Source: an uncultured Lachnospiraceae bacterium
GTDB taxonomy: Bacteria; Bacillota; Clostridia; Lachnospirales; Lachnospiraceae
DNA length: 5,448 nucleotides
Reading direction: 5' to 3'
Assembly: GCA_902803635.1 (NCBI GenBank)
Contig: CADCQU010000359.1
Coordinates: 1 to 5,448 of the forward strand
Shown one piece after another: positions 4,575-5,448 of this stretch. The notes beneath the pieces were generated by a model. That model saw only the letters and a program-made list of their open reading frames with translations. It ran no database searches and had not been told where the DNA came from. A program made the position numbers and the translations under genes. The first letter of the stretch is position 1, and each line of letters starts with the position of its first letter.

Positions 4575-5448
4575 ATAAAACAGACATTATTTTATCTGGA
4601 AAAGCGTACCGGAGCATTTCATAGCCCACGCCGCTGATTCCGTAGAAGAAGGACGGCACAAGGCCGTTATGGTAATCATAACTCAGGTACCTGTACGTTC
4701 CTTCTTTTTTTCTGCGTTCATACATGGCGCCAAGCACCCTTCCCGCAGCGTCAGGATCCCCGATTGACAAATAGTATTCCACGATTGCGGAATTCCCGCA
4801 GCACAGATGGTCCCTCCCGTTCAGGGGGAGTCGGTCCACGCTCTCGCGGGCATACCCTGCAAGCTTTTCCACGGTCTCATTCACAAATCCCGAACGCTTT
4901 ATGCGCTCCAACATGATTCCGATTCCCGGAGCGCCGGAGCAATAGCCATTCATATATCCCTCCGGCGGGTAGGAACGCAAATCCGCCCAGGTGCCGAACT
5001 TCTCGCTGTACTTTTCATAAACGTCACGCTCAAAGGCAAGAGCTTCCTCCGCCGCGGCAGCGTATTTTTCTTCTCCCAGCACCCTGGCAGTGGCAAAGAG
5101 CGCTTCCGCGATTCCCGCATGTCCATGGCCGGCCCCGCTGATGGGATGCGGCTTGTTCGGCAGGGTCTTCCAGAGAGTCTTCCCGTTGTATGCAAGCTTT
5201 TTCATAGCGAGAAGGCTGTCCGAGGCGCTGCGGATGATTCCCGTTTTGCCCTTATACCGGTCAAAATGGCAAAGAACGGAGACAAGCCCGGCCATTCCAA
5301 GAAAACGGTCCGGCGCGCCATATCTTACATAATCTTTTTTTTCAAGAAGCTCCTCAACATAAGTGTCAAACTCGTCAAAAGCCTCCTGCGGCGCATAGGT
5401 TCTCAGAAGCTCCAGACCTTTCAGCATGCCCGCTGTTCCGTCGCACTC
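4573..5448 (-). CDS. lanM: Class II lanthipeptide synthetase LanM, C-terminal cyclase (LanC-like) part, 5' partial
   Basis: The visible 291 residues (numbered from the window edge) are the zinc-dependent cyclase domain that adds cysteine thiols to dehydroalanine or dehydrobutyrine to make (methyl)lanthionine rings. The toroid repeat motifs run in order: CDGTAGMLKGL (2-12), FLGMAGLVSVL (49-59), GAGHGHAGIAEAL (105-117), YCSGAPGIGIML (169-180), LCCGNSAIVEYYL (215-227) and YGISGVGYEMLR (269-280). H108 matches the active-site His of LanC enzymes. Predicted zinc ligands are C170, C216 and C217. The segment ALAFERDVYEKYSEKFGTWA (136-155) followed by DLR matches the ERSLF-x-NWPDLR signature of LanM cyclase domains, which argues against a free class I LanC. 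The frame stays open through the right edge with family-like sequence, so the Met at 5427 is internal; the first cyclase repeat and the dehydratase domain lie outside. It is followed after 10 nt by the radical SAM gene. A stand-alone LanC-like protein is the main alternative. Confidence 0.88.
   Translation of the reverse strand, partial: ECDGTAGMLKGLELLRTYAPQEAFDEFDTYVEELLEKKDYVRYGAPDRFLGMAGLVSVLCHFDRYKGKTGIIRSASDSLLAMKKLAYNGKTLWKTLPNKPHPISGAGHGHAGIAEALFATARVLGEEKYAAAAEEALAFERDVYEKYSEKFGTWADLRSYPPEGYMNGYCSGAPGIGIMLERIKRSGFVNETVEKLAGYARESVDRLPLNGRDHLCCGNSAIVEYYLSIGDPDAAGRVLGAMYERRKKEGTYRYLSYDYHNGLVPSFFYGISGVGYEMLRYAFPDKIMSVL

Noticed and set aside
3810..4637. Long open frame of 275 codons on the plus strand
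   Set aside because: Lies antisense to the radical SAM gene and the LanM end, has no recognisable domain, and is a by-product of the codon use of those genes.
4573..5448. Stand-alone class I LanC cyclase
   Set aside because: The frame stays open past the edge, and the ERDVYEKYSEKFGTWADLR-type segment and CCG motif fit LanM cyclase domains better; not fully excluded without the N-terminus.

Overview
The window reads as a piece of a Bacillota genome, most likely class Clostridia and perhaps Lachnospiraceae. This is judged from the LacX-type mutarotase, the membrane SpoIIE-type phosphatase paired with a STAS protein, the Shine-Dalgarno style, and a palindromic repeat family that I recall as common in Clostridia genomes. 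No rRNA, tRNA, CRISPR array or transposase gene is visible. Both ends cut through genes.

Layout. (1) Positions 3-800, plus strand: the C-terminal part of a galactose-mutarotase-like (LacX-type) protein whose start lies left of the window. (2) Positions 801-928: a convergent intergenic gap filled by three copies of a REP-like palindrome, two of them arranged as a REPIN-like hairpin. (3) Positions 929-2962, minus strand: a two-gene signalling unit, a 104-residue STAS anti-sigma-factor antagonist followed by a membrane sensor phosphatase (two TM segments, extracytoplasmic sensor, HAMP, SpoIIE-type PP2C). A long hairpin lies between the two genes. (4) Positions 2963-3155: an intergenic gap mostly occupied by a 147-bp MITE-like element with perfect 11-bp terminal inverted repeats and nested palindromes, which also holds the best terminator candidate. 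(5) Positions 3156-5448, minus strand: the end of a class II lanthipeptide synthetase (LanM cyclase domain, cut by the right edge), followed 10 nt later by a complete radical SAM/SPASM peptide maturase with an N-terminal RRE/PqqD-like region.

How the genes work together. The LanM-radical SAM pair is the most interesting part. The two enzymes are transcribed together and probably translationally coupled, which points to a RiPP pathway in which one precursor peptide could receive thioether rings from LanM and a second, radical-based modification from the SPASM enzyme. The precursor, exporter and LanM dehydratase domain must lie beyond the right edge, because nothing inside the window looks like a precursor. 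The STAS-phosphatase pair is a partner-switching output module: the sensor phosphatase would dephosphorylate the STAS protein in response to an extracytoplasmic signal. The matching anti-sigma kinase is absent here. Whether this signalling pair controls the RiPP operon is unknown; they are only neighbours, and the repeat element separates them.
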